Shown: positions 35,654 through 45,992, numbered from the stretch's first letter. The stretch: DNA of 64,000 bases from Rhizobium sp. Q54 (GCA_945907045.1 CAMDSH010000003.1:94653-158652); one strand, 5' to 3'. Notes: generated from the sequence alone by a model not told the origin. A program made the numbers and translations.

Positions 35654-35677
35654 GGTTATGCACACGTGTGCATAACC
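35654..35677. repeat. 24-bp perfect palindrome after livM
   Basis: GGTTATGCACACGTGTGCATAACC is an exact palindrome; flanking CAAGG and CCTTG extend the symmetry with a gap. It lies 46 bases after livM and 72 before the TIGR03809 gene. It could be an operator for the genes downstream or a bidirectional transcript hairpin. Confidence 0.7.
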
Positions 35678-35748
35678 TTGATTGCCGTGGCCGAGCGCGC
35701 GGATGACGATCCGCGCTGCCGGATTCCGGCGCTTCTCGCGGACCATCC

Positions 35749-35985
35749 ATGCCAGGGCCATGCCAGCCTCCCTATGACGCGATTGCGCGTAAATGGTGCG
35801 CACTCGCGCTGCGGCGGCGCGCGCATTTCGTCGATCTTTACCGGACCGGCCGCTGGACGCGTTACTACGGCAAGGAGCAGTTCTTCGTGCAGTTGCGCAG
35901 CGCGTTCGTGAATGCCGATGCCTGGGCCGCGCTCGCCGGCATTGAGCTTACCGACCGCGAGCTGGAAGCGCAGATGGTGCCATGA
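35749..35985 (+). CDS. TIGR03809-like small conserved protein
   Basis: A 78-residue protein. The layout YDAIARKWCALALRRRAHFVDLYRTGRWTRYY resembles the TIGR03809 family found in Bradyrhizobium and relatives. No function is known. It overlaps the cytochrome gene by four bases, so the two are co-translated. The true start could be slightly upstream. Confidence 0.7.
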   Translation: MPGPCQPPYDAIARKWCALALRRRAHFVDLYRTGRWTRYYGKEQFFVQLRSAFVNADAWAALAGIELTDRELEAQMVP

Positions 35986-36299
35986 GATTTGTGTTTGCCG
36001 CGTTGTTCTGCTTCGCAGCGGCGGGCTATGCCGTGGCTGCCGATGGCGATGTCAAACGCGGGGAGACGCTGCTCACGCGCCACTGCGCCACCTGCCATGC
36101 CGTGGGCCGCGTGGGAGCGGGGCTCAATCCGCAGGCGCCGCCGTTTCGCTCGCTTGGGACCCGCTATCCGATTGACGCTCTGGAAGAAGCGCTGGGTGAG
36201 GGCCTAATGACCGGTCATCCCGACATGCCGGAATTTCAATTCTCCGCGCCGGACGTGGGCGCCATTATCGCCTATCTGAAATCGATCCAGCAGCGCTGA
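35982..36299 (+). CDS. Class I c-type cytochrome, small periplasmic
   Basis: A 105-residue protein with signal peptide ending near residue 20 (GYAVAADG). The heme site is CATCH (about residue 37) and the distal Met is likely in HPDMPEFQF (about 80). It is a short mono-heme electron carrier. Coupled to the preceding TIGR03809-like gene; no partner oxidoreductase is evident next door. Confidence 0.9.
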   Translation: MRFVFAALFCFAAAGYAVAADGDVKRGETLLTRHCATCHAVGRVGAGLNPQAPPFRSLGTRYPIDALEEALGEGLMTGHPDMPEFQFSAPDVGAIIAYLKSIQQR

Positions 36300-36372
36300 G
36301 AGGAAGGGTTGCCGCGCCAGCGCGGGGCTCTATGATCCGCCTCCCGCCGCATTTGAACCCTCACGGTTTCCC

Positions 36373-37470
36373 ATGAGTGTCTTGTTTTCGCCGACCCGGC
36401 TTGCCGGTCTGGAGCTTGCCAACCGCATCGTCGTCTCGCCGATGTGCCAGTACAGCGCCGACGACGGCTGCGCCAACGAATGGCATCTCGTTCATCTCGG
36501 CATGCTTGCGAATTCCGGCGCCTCGTTGCTGGTGGTGGAAGCGACCCATGTCGAGCGGCAAGGCCGCATCACGCACGGCTGCCTCGGGCTTTACTCAGAT
36601 GCGTGCGAAGCAGCACTCGGCCGTGTGCTGGCGCAGGCGCGCCGCATGGGGAGCGCGAAGTTTGCCATTCAGCTCGCGCATTCGGGCCGCAAGGGTTCGG
36701 CGCAGAAACCCTGGGACGGCGGGCAGGCGCTCAAGGCCGCCGGCGATCCGTGGGAGACGATCGCGGCCTCTAGCATTCCATTCGGAGACGGATGGCATAC
36801 CCCGCGCGAGGTCACTGAAGCAGACATGGCGCGCGTGACGGAGGCTTTCGTGTCGGCTGTAAAACGTGCGTTGCGCATCGGCTTTGAGGCCATCGAACTG
36901 CACATGGCGCATGGCTATTTGTTGCACGGTTTTATCTCGCCGATTTCCAACAAGCGCACCGACGGCTATGGCGGCTCCTTTGAAAATCGCCTGCGTTTCC
37001 CATTGCAGGTTTTCAAAGCGGTGCGCGCCGCGGTCCCGAAGGGTACGCCGCTCGGCGCGCGGATCACGGGAAGCGATTGGCGCGAGGGCGGGCTTGGCCC
37101 GGCGGACGCCGTCACCACCGCCAAGGCGCTCAAAGCCGCGGGTCTCGATTATGTCTGCGTCTCTTCGGGCGGCGTCACCGCCGACACCCGCAATCCCAGC
37201 GAGCCCGGCTACAACGTTCCGCTCGCGGAGCAAGTCCGCCGCGAGACAGGTCTTGCGACGCGCACGGTCGGGTTGATCCTCAAGCCGGAGCAGGCCGAAG
37301 CTATTGTCGCGGAGAACAAGGCAGACATGGTGTCGCTGGCGCGCGCGTTGCTCGACGATCCGCACTGGGGCTGGCATGCGGCCAAAGCGCTCGGTGCCGA
37401 GGTGGCCCGTCCGCCGCAATATCAACGCGTCGGACCGAAGTTGTGGGCGCCCGCGGCGGCGAAAGGCTGA
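36373..37470 (+). CDS. Old Yellow Enzyme family NADH:flavin oxidoreductase (YqjM/NamA class)
   Basis: A 365-residue FMN-binding TIM barrel. VVSPMCQYSADDG carries the redox-tuning Cys of the YqjM subclass; HSGRKGS (about residue 100) and the catalytic pair in HMAHGYLLHGF (about 177) are present, with SNKRTDGYGGSFENR and C-terminal FMN-phosphate residues. It reduces activated alkenes such as enones with NAD(P)H. Ten bases from the EamA gene, so probably co-transcribed. Confidence 0.92.
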   Translation: MSVLFSPTRLAGLELANRIVVSPMCQYSADDGCANEWHLVHLGMLANSGASLLVVEATHVERQGRITHGCLGLYSDACEAALGRVLAQARRMGSAKFAIQLAHSGRKGSAQKPWDGGQALKAAGDPWETIAASSIPFGDGWHTPREVTEADMARVTEAFVSAVKRALRIGFEAIELHMAHGYLLHGFISPISNKRTDGYGGSFENRLRFPLQVFKAVRAAVPKGTPLGARITGSDWREGGLGPADAVTTAKALKAAGLDYVCVSSGGVTADTRNPSEPGYNVPLAEQVRRETGLATRTVGLILKPEQAEAIVAENKADMVSLARALLDDPHWGWHAAKALGAEVARPPQYQRVGPKLWAPAAAKG

Positions 37471-37479
37471 TCGCGCGCG

Positions 37480-38325
37480 ATGGATACATTTGTCTTCGTT
37501 GCCGTGCTGTTCGCCGCCGCATGTCATGCCGGCTGGAACGCGCTCATTAAAGTCGGCCTCGATCCGCTCTCGACAACGACTCTCATTTCAATTGGCGCTG
37601 CCGCTGTCGCGCTGCCGTTCATTCCCTATTTCGGCATGCCGGCTGCCGCTGCCTGGCCGTGGCTGATCGCCTCGGTGGTCATCCACCTGTTTTATTTTGC
37701 CTCGCTGATCGAGAGCTACCGCACCGGCGATCTGGGGCAGGTCTATCCGATTGCGCGCGGCTCGGCGCCTTTGATGACCGCGAGCGTTACGACACTCTAT
37801 ATCGGCGAGCAACTCAGTCTGATTGGCTGGGCCGGCATCCTCGCGCTCGTCGCCGGGGTGTTCCTTCTGTCAGCGCGCGGCGGGCGCGAACTCGCCAAGC
37901 TCGACCGCCGCTCTATTGGCTTCGCGCTGTTCACGGCGCTCACCATCTGCGCCTATTCGGTTGTCGATGGCATTGGCGGGCGGCTCGCGGGAAATCCGCA
38001 CGCCTATTCGCTGTCGCTGTTCGTTGGCATGGCGGCGATCATGGTTCCGTACGCATTGTACCGGAACGGCGTTGCGGTCATTCCGGTGATGCAAAAAAAC
38101 TGGACGCGCGGCCTGCTCGGCGGCGCGATGCAATTGTTTTCTTACGGCATTGCGATCTGGGCGATGACGGTGGCGCCGATTGCGATCATCGCGGCGTTGC
38201 GCGAAACCAGCGTGCTGTTCGGCGCGGCGATCGCGGTGGTGGTGCTGAAAGAACCGCTGCGCCCCGCGCGCATCTTCGCGGCGATACTGATTGTGTGCGG
38301 GCTAACGATGATCCGGGTTCAGTAG
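37480..38325 (+). CDS. EamA/DMT family transporter
   Basis: A 281-residue inner-membrane protein with about ten hydrophobic segments in two EamA repeats (first: GWNALIKVGLDPLSTTTLIS; second: YSVVDGIGGRLAGNPHAYSL; end: RETSVLFGAAIAVVVLKEPL). Metabolite exporters are common in this family; no substrate can be named. The stop codon touches the repeat that follows. Confidence 0.9.
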   Translation: MDTFVFVAVLFAAACHAGWNALIKVGLDPLSTTTLISIGAAAVALPFIPYFGMPAAAAWPWLIASVVIHLFYFASLIESYRTGDLGQVYPIARGSAPLMTASVTTLYIGEQLSLIGWAGILALVAGVFLLSARGGRELAKLDRRSIGFALFTALTICAYSVVDGIGGRLAGNPHAYSLSLFVGMAAIMVPYALYRNGVAVIPVMQKNWTRGLLGGAMQLFSYGIAIWAMTVAPIAIIAALRETSVLFGAAIAVVVLKEPLRPARIFAAILIVCGLTMIRVQ

Positions 38326-38397
38326 CGCATGATCCCGAAAAGCATGCCCTCGGACTTGGTCCGTGGGTGGAACCGGTTTTCGGATAAGATCATGCGC
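38325..38397. repeat. Rhizobiales-type intergenic palindromic repeat
   Basis: Terminal inverted repeat GCGCATGATC ... GATCATGCGC with inner CCGAAAA/TTTTCGG and CCCTCGGACT/ phased pairs. Elements with ends of this type occur in many copies between genes in Bradyrhizobium and related genomes. It sits between two convergent genes and may act as a bidirectional hairpin. Confidence 0.75.
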
Positions 38398-38404
38398 CAG
38401 AAAA

Positions 38405-39190
38405 TTAACGCGCGAGCGCGCTTGGCACCAATGCCTCAGCGCCGATGCGCCCGAAGCCTGGCAGCTTCACGCCGGGATTGCGCAGATCGAGTCCGGCGAC
38501 GAGGCCGAGCAGGTTGAACTCGACGCCTTCGACCCAGCCGATCTTCACGCCGGCAAAACCCCACAAATTAAGCTCGACGCCGGTGCGGCTGTCGGTCAGT
38601 CCCGCATAGAAACCCTCGCGGAAATCGCGGCCGATGGCGTTGGGCGGCAACGCTGCGCCAAGCTCCGGCACCGCGCGCAGCACGGCGGCGGTGAAGCTGT
38701 TGCTGTTCGGCCCCGGCCAGATGCGGTAGTCGCCCGCGTGGCTAAATCTATAGCCGGTGATGGTGGCCTCGATTTTCGGAATGATAGCGGCGGCCTGCGC
38801 GCCACGCACGTCTACGACGACCTTTGGGCTGTCGCCGAACCAGCGCCCGTCCGGCGCCCAGCCGTTGGTGCGAACCGGATTGCCCCAGCCGACCACATCG
38901 TAGCGCGTCCAGGTCTTCGCGTTCTCGCGCTTGATGACGGCCCAGCTGTGAACCGCGATCACGCCTTTCCAGCCGCCGGTGCGGCCGGAAAATACGATGA
39001 CGCGCGCCTCGGGGTGTTGTGTCGCGGGCGGAAGCGAACCGATGCTCGACCAGTCGGCATCGCGCCAGCTATGCGGGCCGCCGCTATAGGCGAACAGCGC
39101 GGCGCGCGCGGCGACCGGCAACAGGAATAAACAGAGAATGGTGAGCATGAGGGTCTTGCGGCGGGTGCGGGTTTGCGGGGCGGGCTGCAT
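38405..39190 (-). CDS. DUF3750 family protein
   Basis: A 261-residue protein; the start MQPAPQTRTRRK is followed by a hydrophobic signal or anchor (LMLTILCLFLLPVAARAALFA). The mature part (VIVFSGRTGGWKGVIAVHSW, WTRYDVVGWGNPVR, YRIWPGPNSNSFTAAVLR) matches DUF3750, which resembles cysteine-type peptidase folds with a His and Ser/Asn-rich pocket. Function is unknown. It stands 53 bases after the pcp gene on the same strand. Confidence 0.82.
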   Translation of the reverse strand: MQPAPQTRTRRKTLMLTILCLFLLPVAARAALFAYSGGPHSWRDADWSSIGSLPPATQHPEARVIVFSGRTGGWKGVIAVHSWAVIKRENAKTWTRYDVVGWGNPVRTNGWAPDGRWFGDSPKVVVDVRGAQAAAIIPKIEATITGYRFSHAGDYRIWPGPNSNSFTAAVLRAVPELGAALPPNAIGRDFREGFYAGLTDSRTGVELNLWGFAGVKIGWVEGVEFNLLGLVAGLDLRNPGVKLPGFGRIGAEALVPSALAR

Positions 39191-39243
39191 GGTGTGACGA
39201 CTATAGATGGCTTCCGGGCCGAATCGTGGCAAGGCCGCGCCGG

Positions 39244-39897
39244 CTAATTCTTTGCAGCATTAACATTCGGCAATGCACGCGCCGCGGCTGTGAGCGCGAC
39301 AAGCAGCGCGCTGCCGGTGCGAACGAGATCGGCCTGCGCGAGCTTGCGTCTCTTTCCCCGCCTGCGGGACGCGCCGCGCAGCTTGGGCACATGGATGAAG
39401 GCCGCAAGCGAGGGCCCGACTGCGCCGCAAATTTCGACCGCTCGCCAGCAAAGGTAATTGCACAGATAGCTTCCCGCATCGCGCGAGAGCTTCGCCGGCC
39501 CGCGCGCCGTCCGCGCCGCCGCCAGCAGCCTCTGCGCCGGAAATGGCAGCATGAGCGATGATGCGCCGTTGAGCGCGATGGCGCGCTGCTTTGGCGCGGC
39601 GCGATCCGCACCTGCGAGGAGGGCTATCGCATTGCGCGCGCGGGTTTCGATGCGGATATGCGGCGTTCGAGTGGCGAGCCCGAACATCAGCAGGGCGTCC
39701 GGTTTGTGTTCTTTAACAAGTGCGGGCAGGTCACGATCGACCGCGGCGTAACTGGTGCGGAACACATGCGCGATCAGCCGCGCATCTGCCAGCGCCGGAC
39801 GCCGCAACTTTGCGAGGCGCTGCGCCAGCGGTCCGGTCGGATTGATCGCCGCGCCGGGAAACGGCCCGAAGCCGGTGATGAGGACGGTGACGCCCAT
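39244..39897 (-). CDS. Pyroglutamyl-peptidase I-like (C15) cysteine peptidase
   Basis: A 217-residue protein starting MGVTVLITGFGPFPG. The catalytic Cys lies in SRDAGSYLCNYLCW (about residue 140) and the His in AAFIHVPKL (about 163); an acidic residue follows HIRIETRARN near 80. It removes N-terminal pyroglutamate from peptides. The start overlaps the meaB stop (ATGA). Its C-terminal 40 residues are Lys/Arg/Ala-rich and less typical. Confidence 0.82.
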   Translation of the reverse strand: MGVTVLITGFGPFPGAAINPTGPLAQRLAKLRRPALADARLIAHVFRTSYAAVDRDLPALVKEHKPDALLMFGLATRTPHIRIETRARNAIALLAGADRAAPKQRAIALNGASSLMLPFPAQRLLAAARTARGPAKLSRDAGSYLCNYLCWRAVEICGAVGPSLAAFIHVPKLRGASRRRGKRRKLAQADLVRTGSALLVALTAAARALPNVNAAKN

Positions 39898-40886
39898 CAA
39901 ACGCCCAGCATCTGCGCGATCTGCTCGACCGCGAGCGAAGGCGCGAGCTTGCCGGCGGCGACGGCGCTTTCCATTTGCTTGAGTTTGGATTTCACCGATG
40001 CATCGCTGCGCAGCCGCGCGGTGAGGCGCTCTTCGAGCATCGTCCACATCCATTTCACCTGCTGCTCGCGCCGCCGCGTGGCAAGTTCGCCAGCGCCCGT
40101 CATCTTTTCGCGGTGCACGAGAATTTGCTCCCACAGCGCGCCGATGCCGTCACCCGTGAGCGCCGAATAGGTCATCACCGGCGGCGTCCACACCGCCGAG
40201 TGCGGCATCAGAATGCTCAGCGCCGCGCGATATTCGGCAGCAGCTTGCGTGGCGCGCTTGATGTTGTCTCCGTCCGCCTTGTTCACCGCGATCATGTCGG
40301 CGAGTTCGACGATGCCTTTTTTCAGGCCCTGCAATTCATCGCCGGCACCCGGCAGCATCAGCACCAGGAAAAAATCCGTCATGTCCGCGACCGCGGTTTC
40401 CGACTGGCCGATGCCGACGGTTTCCACCAGCACCACGTCGTATCCCGCCGCTTCGCAAATCAGCATGGTCTCGCGCGTCTTGGCGGCAACGCCGCCGAGC
40501 GTGCCGGAAGCGGGCGAGGGGCGCACGAAGGCAGCCTCATCCATCGCGAGCCGGGCCATGCGCGTCTTGTCGCCGAGGATGGAGCCGCCGGTGCGCGTCG
40601 AGGACGGATCGACCGCCAGCACCGCGACCTTGTGGCCCTTGCCTGTCAAATAAGTGCCGAGCGCATCGATGGTGGTGGATTTGCCGGCGCCCGGCGCTCC
40701 CGTGATGCCGACGCGCACGGCCTTGCCCGTGAGCGGCAGCAGTTCCTGCACGAGATGATGCGCGCTGCTGCGGTGGTCGGCGCGTTTGCTCTCGATCAGG
40801 GTGATGGCGCGCGCGAGCGTCGCCCGGTCGCCCGCCCGGATGCCGCGGGCGATGTCAGCATGCGGCGATGGCGCAGGCCGCGCCAC
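39897..40886 (-). CDS. meaB: Methylmalonyl-CoA mutase-associated GTPase MeaB
   Basis: A 329-residue G3E-type GTPase. Walker A GITGAPGAGKSTTIDAL (about residue 58), Walker B VLAVDPSSTRTGGSILGDK, switch VLVETVGIGQSE and base motif AVNKADGDN are all present. MeaB gates cofactor loading and protects methylmalonyl-CoA mutase, whose subunits are encoded just upstream on this strand. It overlaps the lipoprotein gene stop by one base and the pcp start by four. Confidence 0.94.
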   Translation of the reverse strand: MARPAPSPHADIARGIRAGDRATLARAITLIESKRADHRSSAHHLVQELLPLTGKAVRVGITGAPGAGKSTTIDALGTYLTGKGHKVAVLAVDPSSTRTGGSILGDKTRMARLAMDEAAFVRPSPASGTLGGVAAKTRETMLICEAAGYDVVLVETVGIGQSETAVADMTDFFLVLMLPGAGDELQGLKKGIVELADMIAVNKADGDNIKRATQAAAEYRAALSILMPHSAVWTPPVMTYSALTGDGIGALWEQILVHREKMTGAGELATRRREQQVKWMWTMLEERLTARLRSDASVKSKLKQMESAVAAGKLAPSLAVEQIAQMLGV

Positions 40887-41458
40887 TAGCGCCGCCGGGG
40901 CGGCGGGGCGCTGCGGTCGGGCTCGCTGCGGCCGGTGCCAACCCGCAACGCGATCGCGCCGCGCTGATGCGAACGCGCCGCCGTAGCGCGCGCAAATGCC
41001 AACAGCTGATCGCGCGTCTCGATGCGGCAGAGGACGCCGGACGCTTTCTTGCAGTAGTCGGTGCGGGTCGCCTCGTCCGCGTCGGCTTCGTCGATGGCGA
41101 CGACGAAAAATACGCCGTCCATCAATTTATGCGCCAGCGCGTATTCGGTGATTTGCGGGCGCTTGACCGACACCGTCTGAATGATGAAATCGCCGTTCTC
41201 GAAGGGATGGAAACTGAGCGCGCTGAGATCGCGTAAGCCACCGCCGCCGGCATGCACATAGAGCCCGCCGTTCCATTGCAATGTGAGCGTCTGCGGATCG
41301 CGCACCGCGCCGTCGCGCAGGCTGTAAAGTTGAAACTGCACGCGCTCGCCAAATTCCGGCTGCGGGGTCGGGAGAATTGGCGCGCTGGATTCGATGCAGC
41401 CCGCCAGCGTAAAAGCAGCAAGGCAGATCGCAGCGATGCGGACGGACAAGTGCTTCAC
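40886..41458 (-). CDS. Hypothetical lipoprotein between mutB and meaB
   Basis: A 190-residue protein with signal and lipobox ([12 protein letters not shown]), so it is anchored by acylated Cys-20. The middle has a beta-rich stretch ([20 protein letters not shown]) and [17 protein letters not shown]-like acidic segments; the C-terminus is Arg/Pro-rich (SAPPPRRR). I do not recognise a family. The overlap with mutB (four bases) and meaB (one base) forces co-translation with a cytoplasmic pathway, an odd setting for a lipoprotein. Confidence 0.75.
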   Translation of the reverse strand: MKHLSVRIAAICLAAFTLAGCIESSAPILPTPQPEFGERVQFQLYSLRDGAVRDPQTLTLQWNGGLYVHAGGGGLRDLSALSFHPFENGDFIIQTVSVKRPQITEYALAHKLMDGVFFVVAIDEADADEATRTDYCKKASGVLCRIETRDQLLAFARATAARSHQRGAIALRVGTGRSEPDRSAPPPRRR

Positions 41459-43611
41459 TCCGCCGCCTCTTTGCCGTGGCCGAGCCGCTTGGTGAGCTTG
41501 GTGAGCAGCGATGACGCGGCGTCCGCGATCACCGTGCCGGGCGGGAAGATCGCCTCCGCGCCGGCTTTGAGCAGCGTGTCATAATCCTGCGATGGCACGA
41601 CGCCGCCGACGACGATCATGATGTCGCCGCGGCCCTGCTTCGTCAGTTCGGTTTTCAGCTCCGGCACCAGCGTGAGATGCGCCGCCGCAAGCGAGGACAC
41701 GCCGAGAATGTGCACGTCATTCTCCACCGCCTGCCGCGCGGCCTCCGAAGGCGTTGCGAACAGCGGCCCGATATCCACATCGAAGCCCAGATCGGCGAAA
41801 GCCGAAGCGATCACCTTCTGCCCGCGGTCGTGGCCGTCCTGGCCGATCTTGGCGACCAGCAGGCGCGGCCTGCGGCCCTCCGCGGCTTCAAACGCCTCGA
41901 CCTGAACGCGTACACGCTCGACGGCGCCGGTCATGCCGACCTCCCGCTTGTAGACGCCGGAGATCGCCTTGATCTCCGCGCGGTGGCGCCCGAATATTTT
42001 TTCCAGCGCCATTGAGATTTCGCCCACCGTGGCTTTTGCACGCGCAGCATCAATCGCCAAGGCCAGCAGGTTGCCGTTGCCGCCGTCGGCGGCGCGCGTG
42101 AGCGCAGCGAGCGCCTCGTCCACCGCGCTCTGGCTGCGCTCCGCCTTGAGCCGCTTGAGCTTGTCGATCTGCATCTGCCGCACGGCGGAGTTGTCGACCT
42201 TGAGCACGTCGATCGGGGCTTCGCTCTCGGGCCGGTATTTGTTGACGCCGATCATCGATTGCACGCCTGCGTCGATGCGCGCCTGCGTCTTCGCGGCGGC
42301 TTCCTCGATGCGGAGTTTTGGGATGCTGGCCTCAATGGCTTTGGCCATTCCGCCGAGTTCCTCGACTTCCTCGATGTGGCCCCAGGCCTTGCGCGCAAGC
42401 TCGTATGTGAGCCGCTCGACGTAGAACGAGCCGCCCCACGGGTCGACGATGCGCGTTGCGCCGGCTTCCTGCTGCAGGACAATTTGCGTATTGCGCGCGA
42501 TGCGGGCGGAAAAGTCCGTCGGCAGCGCCAGCGCCTCGTCGAGCGCGTTGGTGTGCAGCGATTGCGTCTGACCCTGCACCGCGGCCATCGCCTCGATCAT
42601 GGTGCGCGGCACGTTGTTGAACACATCCTGCGCCGCGAGCGACCAGCCCGACGTCTGGCAATGCGTGCGTAATGAAAGCGAGCGCGCGTCCTGCGGGTTG
42701 AACGGTTTCATCAGTTTCGCCCACAACAGGCGGGCCGCGCGCAGCTTGGCGACCTCCATGAAATAATTCATTCCGATCGCCCAGAAGAACGACACGCGCG
42801 GCGCAAACTGGTCGATGGTCAGGCCCGCCTTCAATCCTGCGCGCACATATTCGACGCCGTCGGCGAGCGTGTAGGCAAGCTCGAGGTCCTGCGTCGCGCC
42901 CGCCTCCTGCATGTGATAGCCGGAGACCGAAATCGAATTGAACTTCGGCATGTGCTCGGAGGTGTAGGCGAAGATGTCGGAGATGATGCGCAGGCTGGGG
43001 CTGGGCGGATAAATGTAGGTGTTGCGCACCATGAATTCTTTGAGGATGTCGTTCTGAATCGTGCCGGAGAGCTGTTCCGGCTTCACGCCCTGTTCTTCCG
43101 CAGCGACAACATACAGCGCGAGGATGGGCAGCACCGCGCCGTTCATGGTCATCGACACGCTCATCTTGTCGAGCGGGATGCCGGAGAACAGCGTGCGCAT
43201 GTCGTAGATGGAATCGATCGCCACGCCCGCCATGCCGACGTCGCCCGACACGCGCGGATGATCGGAATCGTAGCCGCGATGGGTGGCGAGATCGAAGGCG
43301 ATGGAAAGGCCCTTCTGCCCGGCGGCGAGGTTGCGGCGGTAGAAGGCGTTGGAATCCTCCGCCGTCGAGAACCCGGCATATTGCCGGATGGTCCAGGGCT
43401 GCGTTGCGTACATCGCCGGGTAAGGCCCGCGCAGGTAGGGGGCCTTGCCGGGATAGGTGTCGAGGAAATCGAGCCCGGCCATGTCGGCCTCGCCATAGGA
43501 AGGCTTCACGGGAATGCCTTCCGGCGTCATCCACGGCGTAGCGGCGCCTTCCGCCGGGGCTGGCGGGGCCTCGGCGAATTCGACCTTGGCGAAGTTGGGA
43601 ATCTGACTCAT
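41455..43611 (-). CDS. mutB: Methylmalonyl-CoA mutase large (catalytic) subunit
   Basis: A 718-residue enzyme. The N-terminal TIM barrel ([40 protein letters not shown]) binds CoA ester. The C-terminal cobalamin domain has the base-off motif [18 protein letters not shown] (about residue 605) plus [12 protein letters not shown] and [11 protein letters not shown]. It interconverts succinyl-CoA and methylmalonyl-CoA with adenosylcobalamin, linking propionate and odd-chain metabolism to the TCA cycle. Overlaps mutA by four bases. Confidence 0.96.
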   Translation of the reverse strand: MSQIPNFAKVEFAEAPPAPAEGAATPWMTPEGIPVKPSYGEADMAGLDFLDTYPGKAPYLRGPYPAMYATQPWTIRQYAGFSTAEDSNAFYRRNLAAGQKGLSIAFDLATHRGYDSDHPRVSGDVGMAGVAIDSIYDMRTLFSGIPLDKMSVSMTMNGAVLPILALYVVAAEEQGVKPEQLSGTIQNDILKEFMVRNTYIYPPSPSLRIISDIFAYTSEHMPKFNSISVSGYHMQEAGATQDLELAYTLADGVEYVRAGLKAGLTIDQFAPRVSFFWAIGMNYFMEVAKLRAARLLWAKLMKPFNPQDARSLSLRTHCQTSGWSLAAQDVFNNVPRTMIEAMAAVQGQTQSLHTNALDEALALPTDFSARIARNTQIVLQQEAGATRIVDPWGGSFYVERLTYELARKAWGHIEEVEELGGMAKAIEASIPKLRIEEAAAKTQARIDAGVQSMIGVNKYRPESEAPIDVLKVDNSAVRQMQIDKLKRLKAERSQSAVDEALAALTRAADGGNGNLLALAIDAARAKATVGEISMALEKIFGRHRAEIKAISGVYKREVGMTGAVERVRVQVEAFEAAEGRRPRLLVAKIGQDGHDRGQKVIASAFADLGFDVDIGPLFATPSEAARQAVENDVHILGVSSLAAAHLTLVPELKTELTKQGRGDIMIVVGGVVPSQDYDTLLKAGAEAIFPPGTVIADAASSLLTKLTKRLGHGKEAAE

Positions 43612-45473
43612 TTCACGCCCAGAATATCATGTGCCGCGTTCAACGTCGCCAGCACATCACAGCCTGTAAATATGAAAGTTTTTACACCGGCGGCCTGCCA
43701 GGCCGCCTCGTGGTCGCCCGGCCGCCCTGCGAGATGCGCGGTTGCGCCCGCAGCCGAGAGCGCCTTGGCGGCGCCGGCGGCTTCTGTTTCATAGATCTTA
43801 TCCGAGGAGCAAATGCAGGCGAGCTTGGCGCCTGACTTCTTGTATGCGGCGATCATGTCATCGCGGTTTTTGAAACCATCGCTGGTCACCGCCTCGATGC
43901 CGCCGGCTTCGTAGAAATTCCGCGCGAAACTAGCGCGTGCGGTGAATTCGGAAAGCTTGCCCAGGTTGGCAAGGAAGACTTTTGGCCGTGAGCCGGTTTT
44001 CGCCAGAACGCGGTCGGACGCATCGCGCAGCTTTTCGAAAGGCTCGGCGAGGCGGTGACTGCTGAGCGCCGGGAACGTGATCGCAGCGGGCAGTGGCGGA
44101 ACATTGACGCACGGCACATCGAGCACAGCCGCCGGTGCTTCGGTGAGATGCGCATAATCGCTGGTGCCGGTGAGCGTCTCCTTGCGGCGTGCGATGGCGG
44201 CTTCGTGCGCAGCGCGGGTGGCCGCGACTTTGTTCTGGATGAGGCCTGCTTCGAGCGCGGCGGAGGCGCCGCCTGCGGCTTCGATCTCCTGAAACAGCGC
44301 CCAGGCGGAATGACAAATTTTATCGGTGAGGTCCTCAATGCCGCCGGAACCTGCCGCCGGATCCATGACTCGCGCCAGATTGGATTCTTCCAGCAAAATG
44401 AGCTGCGTGTTGCGCGCGGTGCGTCGTGCGAAGCGCTCGGGCAAGCCAAGCGCCATCGTGAAGGGCAAAGTAGTGATGGCGTCGGCGCCACCGAGTCCTG
44501 CGGCGGTCACCGCGATCGTCGTGCGCAGCATATTCACGTGCGGGTCGCGCCGCGTCATCATCCGCCATGCAGTCTCGGCGGAGACGAAGGCGCGTTCCGG
44601 TTTGAGGCCGCAGGCTTCTTCGACACGCGCCCATAATTTCCGAAGGCTGCGGAACTTGGCGATGGTGAGGAACAAATCGGCGTCGGCGGCCAATTTGAAA
44701 AAGATCATCCGCCGCGCATCGTCGAGCTTGATGCCGGCGCCGGTAAACACACGCAGATAAGCCACCGCGCAGGCCAGCGCGAAGGCAAGCTCCGGCGCTT
44801 CCGAGCCGCCCGCGGCGTGGATCAGCCGCCCGTTCGGGGCCGCGAACGGCCCCTTGAAACCTTGCCCGAGCAAGCCGGTGACGATGACGCCGAAAATCTT
44901 GTCGATCTCGGCCGCGGGCAGCGGCGAGGAACCGGCGGCGGCTTTCGCGCCGATGGGATCATAACCGAAACGAATTTGCGTATCGGCGGGCGCAATGCCG
45001 CGTTGCTTGATCAGCGCTGCAAGAATATGTCCTGCATCTTTGTGCTGCGCGCTCAAGTCCAATTCGACGGCCACGCCCGCTTCGAGATAGACGCCATCGA
45101 ATACGCGCGCGACGGCGGCTTCCGATCCAGCGAGGCCATAGCCGTAAGAATTGGGCGCGCCGGCAAAGATGACCGCGAGGCCTGTCGCGCCGTTTTGCAA
45201 TTCGTGCAGTGCCTCGGCATTCGCGGCGGCAGGACCGGGATGATCAACGCGCGCCATGATTTGCCACGGCGCGGCGGTTCGCCCGGCGACTGGCTTGGCG
45301 CCTGCGGCGCGGGGATACAGCGGCTCGATGCGCAGGCCGTCGTAGCTCTGGCTCACCAGCCGCTTGTCGAATGGCGCGCCTTTAAGCGCGGCATCGACAA
45401 GCTTGCGCCATTCCGCGGCATCGGTGGGCGGAAACTCGGCGGCGAGGACAAGTGGATCGAAGGGTTCGGTCAT
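43608..45473 (-). CDS. mutA: Methylmalonyl-CoA mutase small (non-catalytic) subunit
   Basis: A 621-residue MutA; the ATG at 45473 is taken over the TTG nine bases earlier. The TIM-barrel part keeps [20 protein letters not shown] and the family length. The C-terminal domain lacks the DxHxxG cobalamin motif ([18 protein letters not shown] instead), as expected for the structural subunit. It forms the heterodimer with MutB. Confidence 0.93.
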   Translation of the reverse strand: MTEPFDPLVLAAEFPPTDAAEWRKLVDAALKGAPFDKRLVSQSYDGLRIEPLYPRAAGAKPVAGRTAAPWQIMARVDHPGPAAANAEALHELQNGATGLAVIFAGAPNSYGYGLAGSEAAVARVFDGVYLEAGVAVELDLSAQHKDAGHILAALIKQRGIAPADTQIRFGYDPIGAKAAAGSSPLPAAEIDKIFGVIVTGLLGQGFKGPFAAPNGRLIHAAGGSEAPELAFALACAVAYLRVFTGAGIKLDDARRMIFFKLAADADLFLTIAKFRSLRKLWARVEEACGLKPERAFVSAETAWRMMTRRDPHVNMLRTTIAVTAAGLGGADAITTLPFTMALGLPERFARRTARNTQLILLEESNLARVMDPAAGSGGIEDLTDKICHSAWALFQEIEAAGGASAALEAGLIQNKVAATRAAHEAAIARRKETLTGTSDYAHLTEAPAAVLDVPCVNVPPLPAAITFPALSSHRLAEPFEKLRDASDRVLAKTGSRPKVFLANLGKLSEFTARASFARNFYEAGGIEAVTSDGFKNRDDMIAAYKKSGAKLACICSSDKIYETEAAGAAKALSAAGATAHLAGRPGDHEAAWQAAGVKTFIFTGCDVLATLNAAHDILGVK

Positions 45474-45491
45474 TGCCTGCAAAGTAGCAAA

Positions 45492-45989
45492 TTACACGCC
45501 AACACGCGCTGGCAGGTGTTCGATACCGGCGGCATCGATCTTGGCCGCAGCCTCTCGTACAAGGCGGCCGCCGATCATGCGCTCCGGCGCGATTTCGGCC
45601 AGCGGCAGCAGCACGAAGGCGCGCTCGAACAAAAGCGGGTGCGGCAGCGTCAGGCCGGGCTCATTCAGGGCGAGATCGTCATAGGCGATGATGTCGATGT
45701 CCGCCGTGCGCGGCCCCCAGCGCTGCTCCTTGGCGCGGTTGCGCCCGAGGGCGTATTCCACGCCTTGCGCGCGATGGAGCAACGCTCGCGGATCGAGCGA
45801 GGTTTCGGCCGAGATGCACAAATTGATGAAGGGCGGCTGGTCCGTAACGCCCCAGGCGGGGGTGCGGTAATCGGATGAGCGCGCCAGCAATCGCACGTCC
45901 AGCCCGTCGCACAACATCGCGACCGCGCGGGCGAGAATAGAGCGGCTGTCGCCGACATTGCCGCCGAGCGCCAGCAGCGCCTGCGCCAT
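45492..45989 (-). CDS. folK: 6-hydroxymethyl-7,8-dihydropterin pyrophosphokinase (HPPK)
   Basis: A 165-residue HPPK. LLALGGNVGDSRSIL at the start, SSDYRTPAWG, and the metal/ATP motif RWGPRTADIDIIAYDD (about residue 90) followed by LPHPLLFERAFVLLPLAEIAP are all diagnostic. It pyrophosphorylates the dihydropterin before FolP. Three bases separate it from folB. Confidence 0.95.
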   Translation of the reverse strand: MAQALLALGGNVGDSRSILARAVAMLCDGLDVRLLARSSDYRTPAWGVTDQPPFINLCISAETSLDPRALLHRAQGVEYALGRNRAKEQRWGPRTADIDIIAYDDLALNEPGLTLPHPLLFERAFVLLPLAEIAPERMIGGRLVREAAAKIDAAGIEHLPARVGV

Positions 45990-45992
45990 CGC

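Noticed and set aside
42332-43534. 400-aa minus-strand ORF overlapping mutB in another frame
   Set aside because: Arg/His/Ala-rich composition typical of frame-shifted high-GC coding DNA. mutB is complete.
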